Positions 1-10,241 of a stretch of 64,000 nt of DNA are shown here, in pieces; position 1 is the stretch's first letter; every line of letters starts with the position of its first letter. The stretch is from Strongyloides papillosus (lineage: Eukaryota; Nematoda; Chromadorea; Rhabditida; Strongyloididae). The notes beneath the pieces are model-generated. The model did not search any database, was not told the DNA's origin, and saw only the letters and a program-made list of their open reading frames with translations. The position numbers and the translations under genes are program-made. The stretch lies in contig SRSI01000078.1 in NCBI GenBank assembly GCA_005656395.1, forward strand, positions 682,001 through 746,000, read 5' to 3'.

Positions 1-1531
1 ACACAATGACCATGGAAATTTAAAAATGGCAAGTGTTTTTATAAAAGAGGCTATAAAAGCATGTGAATCTCTTATTGACAATTCTAAAACTAGTAAAGAT
101 AGAAGTAATGCTATTCAGGTAACTATTAATTTGTTAAAGTATCTTATGAGTGGTTAATTTTTTTAGGTTCTTAAGATTATGAAAGATCATGAGAAGAGTA
201 TTGATGAACTAGAAAAGAAGGTTGACGATATTGGTAAACTGATAAGATGCCAATCTAGTTTGGAGCCAACACCATCAGATCCATTACCACAACAAAAGTC
301 AACAAAAATAACACCCATCCAAGGGAAGACAATAAAATCACGAGTTACCGGACGTGGTGGAAGTACCAATTCACCATCATCAATAAACTCTACCCCCCCA
401 ATCTCAGCTAAGAAGGGTACACCGACAGGAGGAAAAAATAAAGGATATGTTTCAAGGGAAACAAAAGCAAAAGCTGCTAGTAATGTAGCAACATCATATG
501 ATTCTATTAATAAAAATGAGGAAGAAAATAGTAAGGGCGAAAACAATGAACAAAATGAACAAAGTGAATTTGTATCACTTCAATCACCAGAACTTGTTGA
601 ATCAGTTAAAACAAGTATTAAAGATGAGAATCCAAATGTTCAATGGGATGATATAGTTGGTCTAGATCAACTAAAAACATCTTTGAGACATTCAATTGTT
701 GTTTCAAAGATCTTACCTCAATTATTTGTTGGTATTAGAAGACCAACAAGGACATTCCTATTATATGGACCGCCAGGAACTGGAAAAACATTAATCGCAA
801 AAGCAGTTGCTACTGAATGTCAATATAAATTTTTTTGTGTTACACCATCAGTAATCTCATCCAAATGGAGGGGTGATTCCGAGAAATTGATAAGAGTTTT
901 GTTTGATACAGCAAAATCGTATGCACCATCTATTTTGTTTTTTGATGAGATTGATTCAATAACTTTGAAGAGAGGTAAAAATGCTGAACACGAAGCAACT
1001 AGGAGAACTATATGTGAATTTTTAGTTCAATTTGAAGGTAAGTAACAGTTTTTTAATGATAATAATAAAATAAAATTTTTTTTAGAGATTTCGAAAAGTG
1101 ATGAGACAAAAGTATACGTACTAGCAGCAACAAATCGTCCATGGGATATTGATGAGGCAGTTTTAAGGAGATTTGAGGCTAAATTTTATGTCCCTTTACC
1201 AGATGAGGTATCAAGAGCAACAATAGTAAGGAATGCAATGAGAGAAATTCACCTATCGGATGAGTTTTCATTTGAGAATGTTGCAAAAAAACTAGAAGGT
1301 TATTCAGCATCAGATATTGTAAATATATGTAAGACAGCAGCAATGATACCAGTAAGCGAATTTTTAAAATCAATCTCATTATCAGACATGGCATCACTTC
1401 AAGATAAAGGTGGCTGCCCACAACTTCCAGTATCAGAGGAACATTTTGATAGGGCAATAGATCAAACAGTAAAGTCCGTATCAAAAGATTCTTTAGAAGA
1501 TTATACAAAATGGGGCAATAATTGTATGTAA
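1..1531 (+). CDS. Katanin p60-like microtubule-severing AAA ATPase, 5' end possibly outside the window
   Basis: Predicted exons are (1)26..118, 167..1037 and 1086..1531, with introns of 48 bp each ending in TTTTAG. The frame is open upstream of the ATG at 26, so the start may lie before the window. The N-terminal part is a short helical stretch that could be the end of an MIT domain, then a low-complexity S/T/P/K/N-rich linker, then one AAA+ domain. Visible motifs are Walker A GPPGTGKT, the pore-loop segment SKWRGDSEK, Walker B ILFFDEID, sensor-1 LAATNRPWD and the arginine-finger region VLRRFEAK. The C-terminal SVSKDSLEDYTKW matches the closing helix of katanin p60 better than that of spastin or VPS4. 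Family role: hexameric ATPase that cuts microtubules in spindles and axons. The alternatives are a KATNAL-type or fidgetin-like paralog. Membership of the meiotic-clade AAA family is near certain; the katanin subtype is likely. Confidence 0.85.
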
Positions 1532-3193
1532 TATTTTAACTATACTTCTTTATCCTTCACTTTTAACTTCATATATATTATACCCAATATTTAAATTTCA
1601 GTTTTTTTTATTATTATAAATACAATATTTCTTGTTTTTAATAGAATAAAAAATATAATTTATTTCTTTATAATAATTTATTATAAAAAAAAGAAGAAGA
1701 AAGGAAAGTAAGTTTACAACAATTACTATTTATAAAAAATGTTATAATATTCATAAACAACCACCAATTATTTATCAATGCATCTTTTATAATTACCTTT
1801 AACAAAAATAAATTTTTTTTTGTAAAATTTATTTATAAAAAAAGATGGGATAATGACATGTATTTAATGATATCTTTAAATTAAGAATCATTTGTAATAT
1901 GAATTTTCAATCACAAAGAATTGTAAAAAAAGATAAAATAACGTTGAAGAAATGTAGAAGAGAGAGAAAGGTGAATTGATAAAGAGATATATCATTGTAG
2001 TTGTAGAAGGATAGAGTATATTTTAATGTAAATCTATTACTCTTACATTAAGAATTAATTTATGCACCTTTATTATTAAATAAATACATATATATTATAT
2101 TAAGTAGAAATATTTTATTTATTTTTTTTACATTTTTTGAGATAATAAAAATCTTTGTATGTCTTCTTTTTGATCAAGTTTATAATGCGAAGTTCAATTG
2201 TTTATGTGTAATTAAAATAGTTCTACACTTGATTTCTAATATTAGAAGATATAATAAATATTTTAATCATTGGTAATTTAAAACTTTTTTAATTTAACAG
2301 TTTTATTTTTATACATTTTTAAGAATGTGCCAAATATAAAATATATAAAAGAATGTTAATAAAAATTCGTCATCAAAAATTCTATATATCTAATGAGGTC
2401 TTATTTTTAATTAGTATTATCTTTTTAAAGGATATATGACATACAACATATTATAATGACGCTATCTTTTTTGCAAAAAGGGGTTAAAAATATAGTATAC
2501 ATATTTGAACAATTTATTAATTTTAGTGTCAAATGATCAAATAATATGTTTAGAGGATGCTGAAAGTTGAAATTTTAACAATCGCAGTTTGATTTTGATA
2601 GATCTTGTTACCATTATTATATGTATACTTGCCTTAGGGATAAAGTATTATGAATTTAAATTGCCCACCTTTTTATTTAAGGTATTTTGTAGTATAAATT
2701 TGTATAAAATTTTAATTATTATTCATTTTTAAAATTATTCAATTTACGCTGTATATCTTATTAATAATATTTTAGGAGTTACTATCTTGAAATTTTGAAC
2801 GAAAATTTTTTGTCTCATTAATTTTATTATAAATATGTTTTTTATTAAATTCTACGAATAGAATGCACATGTGTAAGTATTAATATTACATTATTTGAGC
2901 CAAATAATCTGAATATAAATTGCCTAATTTAGTAATTCAATATCATATGATGTGTAATAATATTTCCTAAAATATAAATGTCTCATCAATTGGAATCTTC
3001 TTCTTTCTCCTACGTCAAAGAAGAATATCTTTTTGATGTTAGTATAATTATCACTCCTTTCCTGACCCTGGTTTTTCTTGATCCTATATAATTACCAATT
3101 TAAATATATGTGTGTCTATCATATATAATAACCCTATCATGATTAATTTTCTTACTACAAGCCTATTAATACTCTATACTTAGACGACAACCC

Positions 3194-3206
3194 CTATAAA
3201 TATAAA
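3194..3206 (+). promoter_or_regulatory. TATA-box-like motif upstream of the ML-domain gene
   Basis: CTATAAATATAAA stands in an otherwise more mixed-sequence patch about 530 bp upstream of the ATG at 3732. Because the gene has a trans-splice acceptor at its ATG, a distant promoter with an outron is plausible. This is inference from the motif only. Confidence 0.35.
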
Positions 3207-3719
3207 GGAGGCCATCAAAAGGTTTAGTGCCCTCATTTTAATTGCTTTCATGTCTCTTCATGAATACTATTTTAAAGTATTATTAGTGTTTGTGATATCT
3301 TATTATGTGTATTTTCAAATATATATGTAAAAATAACGCCTATTACTAGGGTATAGGAATATTCCTTCACCTTGGTTTTATCATTTTTAGATCTTGTCAA
3401 ATCATTTTATCAATATACTTAAATTAGAATATAAAATTTTTAAAATTTTAAATACTTTAAAACTTTTCAACTTTATAATATTACAAAATTTAGTTTATAT
3501 ATGTGTAGATAATTTTACTATCATTGAAATAATTTTAAAATTTTTTATCTTCTCATTCATATTTTATCATGTATAAAGATGATCCCATTCTTTATATTAC
3601 TTCTTTATATAAAAATATATACGTATTCATTATACTATATAATCTATTTATAAAAGTAGTTGTAAAGGTTTAAATTAATATGATTATATGATTAAAAAAA
3701 GTTTTTTTTTTAAATTTAT

Positions 3720-3731
3720 TTTTATTTACAG
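3720..3731 (+). promoter_or_regulatory. Trans-splice (spliced leader) acceptor
   Basis: A T-rich tract ends in TTTACAG immediately before the ATG at 3732, with no upstream coding exon. In nematodes this arrangement marks spliced-leader addition. It also decides the start codon. Confidence 0.65.
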
Positions 3732-4586
3732 ATGCGGGCTTCTTTAATTTGTTTCCTATTATTTATTATTTATGGATTGAGTAATGGTTCAGTCCTAGGT
3801 GACGAGATTAAAAGATCAAAAAGGCAATCACCATTATCACGTGCTTGGGAGGAAGCATTACCAGGTGTTCAACCATTTTGGGAAAAATATAGTAATGGAC
3901 CATACGGTATTGTCATTCGTGGATGGCAATTTAGTAGATGTGCCTCAGAACAATGGACTAACTACGTTGTTAATGTTAGTAATATAGTTATTTGGCCAGA
4001 CTACCCAAGATTTCCAGGACCAATATTCTTCAATGTAACAATGGATGTCAATGAAGATCTTCCAGTTGGAAAAATTGAGATGGATCTTGAGGTTAGACAT
4101 GCTGTTACAAATAAACAAGGTAGTAAAGGATGGCAAGTAATTCCATGCCAAGGATGGAATATGATTGATGGTTGTGATGGTGTTGGATCATGTAGATATT
4201 GTGATATGCTTGATAAATGTCAGGAAACTGTCAACTCAGCATACAAATATGTTCATGATAAAAAAGCAACAGATTTTCTTAAAAATAATAAATTGTGTCC
4301 TCCACCAAAGGGCCATTGGACAATGACATTCTCAAAAGTTTTTTCTGTTGATGATCTCCCAAAATCATTTTTTGGGCCCTTACAGTCTAATGAATATTGG
4401 TTGACATTCTCCTTTACTGATGGTAAAGATAAGAAACTTGGATGTGCTCGTTTATGGGTTGATGTATGTAAGTATCATCTTCAAGATAAACAACAAAAAT
4501 GTCTTCGTGATCCAAATGCTTTCAAGAACTTTATTAATGAGATTAGTTCACAAGCTGAACAATTAAGAAGAAGAGGTGGAAAGTAA
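3732..4586 (+). CDS. Secreted GM2-activator-like ML (MD-2-related lipid-recognition) protein
   Basis: Single-exon, 284-aa protein. Residues 1-23 form a signal peptide, and a dibasic furin-like RSKRQ follows near residue 28, suggesting a short propeptide. The body follows the GM2 activator pattern: an N-terminal WQFSRC, NVTMDV, then VIPCQGW, GVGSCRYCDMLDKC, CPPPKGHW, DLPKSF and finally KKLGCARLWV. The paired cysteines are in the order expected for the disulfide-bonded beta-cup that binds glycolipids. A basic tail (LRRRGGK) follows the fold. GM2 activators extract gangliosides from membranes for hydrolysis; nematodes have several secreted relatives of unknown ligand, so the lipid cargo here is not known. 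Start choice is supported by the splice acceptor touching the ATG. Confidence 0.8.
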   Translation: MRASLICFLLFIIYGLSNGSVLGDEIKRSKRQSPLSRAWEEALPGVQPFWEKYSNGPYGIVIRGWQFSRCASEQWTNYVVNVSNIVIWPDYPRFPGPIFFNVTMDVNEDLPVGKIEMDLEVRHAVTNKQGSKGWQVIPCQGWNMIDGCDGVGSCRYCDMLDKCQETVNSAYKYVHDKKATDFLKNNKLCPPPKGHWTMTFSKVFSVDDLPKSFFGPLQSNEYWLTFSFTDGKDKKLGCARLWVDVCKYHLQDKQQKCLRDPNAFKNFINEISSQAEQLRRRGGK

Positions 4587-5010
4587 GCAAATTAACAATA
4601 AAATTAAACGATAAAGTCAATGAAACTTTTAACATTCCATAATTTTGTCTTTTTTATTAAAAAAAATAATTAAAAATATAGTAATCGCTGAATATATATA
4701 ATTAATTAATGTATGAAATATTATTATAATTTTTACTAACATAATATTTTTCTCAATCTCATAATTTTTAATAAATTCCCAAAATATGGATGAAATCTGT
4801 ATATACATATATTTATGCACGTATATGTATACTGTCACAATATTAAATTATGATTTGTTTCTTTTTTGATAATAAAATAACGTTTAAGATTTAATGAGTA
4901 GAAAGTTAATATTCATAATATCACTTTTTTATTGTTGAGACTATTGAAAGTATAGAATACAAAATAAGTTTTAAAGTCCTTTTTTTATTAAACAGAATAA
5001 CAAGCATCCC
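4587..5010. other. Intergenic
   Basis: AT-rich downstream DNA with A/T runs; nothing recognised. Confidence 0.6.
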
Positions 5011-5300
5011 ACTCGCTTCGCTCGTGACCTGCTTGCTCGCAGAGCCGGTGTTATTACGCAAAGCCGATGTTTTTTATTGAAGCAACTCGCTTCGCTCGTT
5101 GCTGCTTACTTGCACGGCCGGTATTTTTACCCAAAGCCGTTGTTTTTCTTTGCAGCAACTCACTTCGCTCGTCACTGCTTACTTGTAGGGTTGGTGTTTT
5201 TATGTAAAACCCATGATTTTCTTTGTAGCATTTCGCTTCGCTCATCGATGCTTGCTTGCAAAGCCAGGATCTATTACGTAAACATAAAGTATGCATCTAC
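5011..5300. repeat. Diverged ~73-bp tandem repeat, four copies, locally GC-richer
   Basis: Four units begin with variants of ACTCGCTTCGCTCGT at about 5011, 5085, 5158 and 5230 (steps of 74, 73 and 72 bp). Each unit continues with GCTTGCTTGC-like, GCCGGTGTTTTTA-like and CAAAGCCGATGTTTTT-like segments. The core TCGCTTCGCTCG is nearly self-complementary. Both strands show open frames of 80-84 codons only because the unit lacks stops; the translation is repetitive and does not look like a gene. Confidence 0.8.
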
Positions 5301-6423
5301 CCCCTTTTATTTTATTCTTTTTTTAATTTAATAAGTATGTATATAGCTACTAAATTAAAAAAAATTCTTAGATAGAAATTTAAAAGAAGATTTACCTATA
5401 GCTGCTAGATGTATAAAACTAATTCTAAATGTTATTTTCGTTTGAATTCACTTAATCATGATGCTTTTTAAAATTTATTTAAACTTTATTTTTGGGTTAT
5501 ACTTTCTATATTATATAATTTGACATATAATTTTTAATATAAAAATCTAATTTTTAGGATTTTTTTGGTACTTCTAAGTTTTATCCCTCCTAAAAATATT
5601 GAATCTACTGGTTATTTACGGCAGTTTTTGATTATTTATGAAAAAGTAATATAAATAAAGCTATTTTAAAATATTTATCGTTAAAAAAATTAATTTTTAA
5701 AATTTAAAACAATTTCTATGAAAATTAAATTTTAGAATTTTTCATTTTTAAAATTTTTAATACAATTTATGAATAACCTATTTTTCATACCCTTTTTGCA
5801 TATCGTAAATGATAAGTGTAGCCTCATTTATCTTTTCTTTTAGTACTTCTATTAAGATTGAGGAACACCTATCATTCACGGACTCAAAGACTTTTAACTT
5901 TCTCAGAGACTTTATCATTAATAATTTTTTTATCGAAAAATTACTTTTTTACTAACAGTTTATTGGTAATGATTCACTTATTAACTTATTTACAATAGTT
6001 CGTTTTTATGTGCTTCGTTTTAGAAGGGGATAAAACAGAAAAATGCTTTTTTTGTATAATCTTAAATTTATTTTTGTATGCGATTAATAAATGAAAGATT
6101 TGAAAATTTAGTTTTACTCGTTGATTTGTGTTAGTTTTTTTTACTTGTCAAAATAAATTTATTCATTATATCAATATTTTTGCAATTATCAATAAATAGC
6201 ATTCATAATATGTTTAATTAATTATGAATGATAATGAGGGTAGTTGTTTCTACCTTAAGATTTTTCAATAGTTGGAGGACGATGTGAGATTAAGCTTCAC
6301 ATCTGAAGGAATTCTCAAGATTATTTTCAATTTATTCCATTTCAGAAAAAACTTTATTTGAGTTGTATCAGGCTTGTGCAATGCATTTCTATCATATAAT
6401 CATTTTCAATATATCTTTGCATT
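5301..6423. other. Intergenic
   Basis: AT-rich sequence with long T and A runs; no gene, hairpin or repeat recognised. Confidence 0.55.
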
Positions 6424-6761
6424 ATTATATTTTTTAAAAGATTTATAAAAAAACAGATCAAACTTGTTAAAAAAATATTCATAATTATTTTATTTTAAAA
6501 TATTTTTAAAAAAATTTCAGAGGGGTGAATTGCGCTGTCAGTGATGGACAAACAGACGGCAATGCTTATTTCAACGGTTAAGATCTTTAAATTATCATTA
6601 TTTTATAAAATTTATAAAAAAAACTAATTGAAATTATTATTAAAATACTTATTTTATTACTTTATTTTAAAATATTTAGAAAATTTTTCTTGAGTGAATT
6701 TGGGCGGACACGGATATCCCCACAACGGCATATCGCATCTTAACGTTTAAGGTCTTAAAAT
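6424..6761. repeat. Tandem duplication of a ~168-bp unit, diverged
   Basis: Unit 1 (about 6424-6591) and unit 2 (about 6592-6761) share the same order of blocks: a TTTATAAAAAAA-type block, a TTATTTTAAAATATTT block, a TGAATT block, a short GC-richer block with GGACA and ACGGCAAT/ACGGCAT, and a closing AACGGTTAAGATCTT / AACGTTTAAGGTCTT. The GC-richer blocks are the least conserved in detail but keep their position. Confidence 0.6.
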
Positions 6762-8015
6762 GTTCGCAACAAATAAATCTAGTTCGTAAATTTTTCTTTT
6801 TTTGATATCTTATCGTCTTGGCACTTTTTTTTAGGTACAAATGAAAAAAAGTTTTTTTTTGAAAAAAATTTGATGAAAATTTGAATTATCATATCTCGGT
6901 AACAAAGAATCCTACAAACACGTTGTTTATACCGTTGTATAAACATTTTTATTCTACACACTTTGCTGAAGAGATCGTAGTAAAATTCTTTCATTTTGGC
7001 ATTCATTTTTGACAAAAAAGGCAAAATTTTCAAAAATTAATTTTTTTAAAAAAACCTTTTTTCCATATTTACTATCATTTAATCTTGTTCAAATTTTCCG
7101 TGATTATACTTAAAATGTAGGGAATTAAAATACCTCGTGGTGTTTTTTTTTTTGGATTTCGCTTTCATTATTGAGATATTCTATTTTGAAGCACTAAAAT
7201 TTGGGGTGAAAAATAGCATTATGGAAAAGTGTCCCAATCTTGAGAATAAACTTGAAATGTCATTTTTTTAATATTCCTTTGTAAAGAGCACATAAAATTA
7301 CGTATATTTGTGAATTTTCAAGTTTTTATCTTTATTTCAAAGGGGAGAAATAGGGGTACCAAAAGTCAAGATTTTGCAACACATTTAAAGATGTATCTCA
7401 AGAACGGGATTTTTTATGGAACTGATATTGCATTTTTGTATTTATCGTTATGGCACAAAAATATTTTTATCAAAATTTTATTCAAAATCGAAAATTATTT
7501 TTTCGAGGTCGACTCTCCTCTATATAATAGTAGGATTTTATATGCTAGAGTACTCAATTTGTATCCTTATCCAATGATTATTTTATGTCTAACTGATATG
7601 AAAAAAACATGTTTTTTGTAGATCGTTCTTTATAAGTAATATTGTCTTACATTATTATAAGTCATTCTTCTATAGATATTTTTTTATAAGATTTTTCTTA
7701 AAGACACTATTATGCAACAGTATATAAATAAAATTTTATATATACTTATGAATTATACATAATAAACCAATCTCTAGTAAAATATTATATAAATCTTAGA
7801 AATACGATATATTATGTCACATAAACAATTTTTTAAAAGAAAATGATAGAAGAGATAATTGATAGAAGGAGAATATCCTGTATTTTAACTGAAATAGTTA
7901 TACTAATTTGTTTTTTTTAAAGAATTTAGAGGGAGTTAAAATTTAAAGTAATTTCACAGGAGTTTTTCATATACTTCAAAAACTAAAAGTTAGTAACATA
8001 GAAATTCCAACTATA
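6762..8015. other. Intergenic, probably repeat-derived
   Basis: Contains stretches such as ATATCTCGGTAACAAAG (6892) and ATGTATCTCAAGAACGGG (7390) whose style resembles the non-coding body of the inverted-repeat elements elsewhere in this window. Open frames near 6779-7033 (-) and 7310-7621 (+) show no protein character. No gene is called. Confidence 0.4.
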
Positions 8016-8370
8016 CAGGGTGGGCCAAAATATGCATCACAGTTGCATGAAACACTTTATAACTGTTATAACTTTTTTTGTTGTTAGCGTTTTTTTATGA
8101 TATTATACGCACTTTGTACAGAACAATTCGTAGAATAATATACCACAAGATCGTTCTTAAGAATGGTCTTAATGGAAAGTTGTATTAAGTTAAATAAAAA
8201 TGTTTATATCTTTGGTTTAAAATTGCACCTAAAAATATTCCAATTTATTTAAAAATAAATGCTAGATGTTTAAAATGTTACTTTGAAACATTTTTCTTCA
8301 TAAAATATTTTGTTTATACAATATTAATTTCTTCCATATATTTTAAATATTTTTTACCGTTGTTACCTCT

Positions 8371-8535
8371 TTAAGAAAGTATTCTACTGAAGAACGGACA
8401 AAAATAGTTCGTGATTACTACATCAATAAATTTTCAATTGTTTTAACTCAAAAATTATCCAAAACCTACTAAAATTTGATCCAAGCTTCGTCAAGACATG
8501 CAATATTAAGTGTGGTAAATCATTTCAAAAAGTTA
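8371..8535 (+). pseudogene. Decayed transposase N-terminal (DUF4817/HTH-like) fragment
   Basis: In one frame the DNA reads YSTEERTKIVRDYY, then SIVLTQK, then after an in-frame TAA continues SSRHAILSVVNHF. This is the pattern of the helix-turn-helix domain (EERxKIVxxYY ... SIVLTQR ... SxxTIxxxVxxF) found at the N-terminus of a group of arthropod and nematode transposases. No catalytic domain follows, so it is a relic inside the left part of the compound element. Family assignment is from pattern memory. Confidence 0.5.
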
Positions 8536-8789
8536 AATAAAACAATTTAATAAGAGTAATAATTAATGTTTTATAATGAACAAGCTTGTGCAAGAAATTA
8601 AATGGTGATCATTTAAAAGATATTTTCCACACATATTTGTGTGAAATATTGACTTACTGCGAATTGTATCCATGTATTTTAAATTTAAAAACAAGTTTAA
8701 ATTGAATAAAATTAAGAAATACTTTCTTTCAAATGTAAAATATTAAGAAATTTTTTAAAGTTCATTCTTGAAAACGATCTTGTAATATA

Positions 8790-10200
8790 CAGGGTGTCTC
8801 AAAAGTAACTCCCCAGTTGCAAACGCTTATAACTTTTTTTCTACGTGAGATAAAAGTGTAAAATTTTGTGGGTTTGTAGATAAGCGAAGTAATATTTTTT
8901 ATTTTTTTTCTTATTAAAAAATTATGGTTCCATCAGGACTTATGGCTTCTTGAAAAAAAATCTTTTTTTTGCCCTATTTGTGCATGTAACTTTTTTGAAT
9001 GAAAAGATATTAACATGATTCTTTTATAGATCGAAAGCACAACTTCTTTTGTACTAGAATTACTAATACCTTAAATGTTAAACTTCATTAACATTGTTTA
9101 ATTTTTAATAAAAACAAAAAAACCATGATTTTTGCCAAACTTTCGTGCTTTTTTCAAAATTAAAGCTCATTGAGGAGAATCTCTCAAATGTAGTATCATT
9201 ATTCTAATAGCGTTAACGATGCTCTATTCAAGGGTAATAATCTTGTCTATTATAAATAAGTTTTAAGTAAGTTATGACAATTCAAAAATAGTTCAATTTT
9301 TTCATTTTTCTAGAAATTAAAAAAAATTATGTTACTTTTTTTAATTTTTTAACATTGATAATGATTCTTTATTGAAAGTAGTTAAAATATTATTTTATTT
9401 TTTATTGTTAACTGTTCATATTTCAAACATAAATTCTTTGAGAAGAAGATCGAACATACGATATTGTTTAAAGATGCTTAAAAATGCTCTTATAGGATAA
9501 TAAATACGTAAAATAGTAGATAATGCAGATAAATGGTAATAAATATTTAAAAAAATGATTTTTTTCAAAATTTAAGTGTTCGAAATTATTAGAATTTTTT
9601 TAATCATATATGAATAAAGAAGCAATATTTTGTAAAATAACATATTTTTTGATGATAATAATACTATAAAGTATCAAATATGTTGAGAAAAATAGTGTTT
9701 GCAACATAATTTTTTACCAAAAGTACGAAATCGGCGATCTTTAGTAAATCATAACTTTCTTCAATTTTATTTTATTTTTATGATACTACATCCATTTAAT
9801 AGAGAATCGTTTGCTCTATCAGAATAATTATACAACATTCTTGATAATCTTCTCAATGAGCTTTAATTTTGAAAAAAGCACGAAATTTTGGCAAAAATTA
9901 TGTTTTTTTTGTTTTTATTGAAAATTAAACAATGTTAGTGAAGTTTAACATTTATGGTATCAGTGATTCTAGTATAAAAGAAGTTGGGCTTTCGATCTAT
10001 AAAAGAATCATGTTAATATCTTTTCATTTAAAAAAGTTACACGCACAAATAGGGCAAAAAAAAGATTTTTTTTCAAGAGGCCATAAGTCCTGATGGAACC
10101 ATAATTTTTTAATAGAAAAAAAAATAAAAAATATTACTTCGCTTATCTACAAACCTACAAAATTTTACACTTTTATCTCACGTAGAAAAAAAGTTATAAA
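8790..10200. repeat. Long inverted repeat, arms ~400-470 bp, loop ~450 bp
   Basis: Left-arm blocks and their complements are in mirror order: CTACGTGAGATAAAAGTG (8841) with CACTTTTATCTCACGTAG (10169); AGATAAGCGAAGTAATATT with its partner near 10135; CCATCAGGACTTATGGC near 8930 with GCCATAAGTCCTGATGG near 10080; GCTCATTGAG near 9166 with CTCAATGAGC near 9853. The arms diverge towards the loop. RNA from either strand would fold into a long imperfect hairpin. Confidence 0.8.
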
Positions 10201-10241
10201 GTGTTATATTGTAACTTTGATGCATATTTTGGCCCACCCTG

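Larger units (their letters stand above)
1532..3731. other. Intergenic, AT-rich
   Basis: No convincing gene is seen. The stretch around 2960-3260 is less AT-rich and pyrimidine-rich and holds a TATA-like motif; the rest is A/T homopolymer tracts with many stops in all frames. A 60-codon open stretch near 3394 is I/F/N/K-only and looks like chance. Confidence 0.6.
8016..10241. mobile_element. Compound inverted-repeat (foldback) element with TA target duplication
   Basis: The outer ends are perfect inverted repeats: CAGGGTGGGCCAAAATATGC at 8016 and its complement ending at 10241, each flanked by TA (8014-8015 and 10242-10243). Similarity of the two ends continues for about 48 bp. A second, different left end, CAGGGTGTCTCAAAAGTAAC preceded by TA, starts at 8790. 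From there a long left arm (8790 to about 9290) pairs with a right arm (about 9740 to 10200), including exact blocks such as TATAACTTTTTTTCTACGTG. CAGGGTG ends with TA duplication are typical of mariner/Tc1-type elements. No intact transposase is present, so it is non-autonomous. Confidence 0.75.

Noticed and set aside
5054..5331. Opposed 80-84-codon frames on both strands
   Set aside because: They are translations of the 73-bp tandem repeat.
7310..7621. 103-codon plus-strand frame
   Set aside because: No protein character, no acceptor, and lies in repeat-like DNA.
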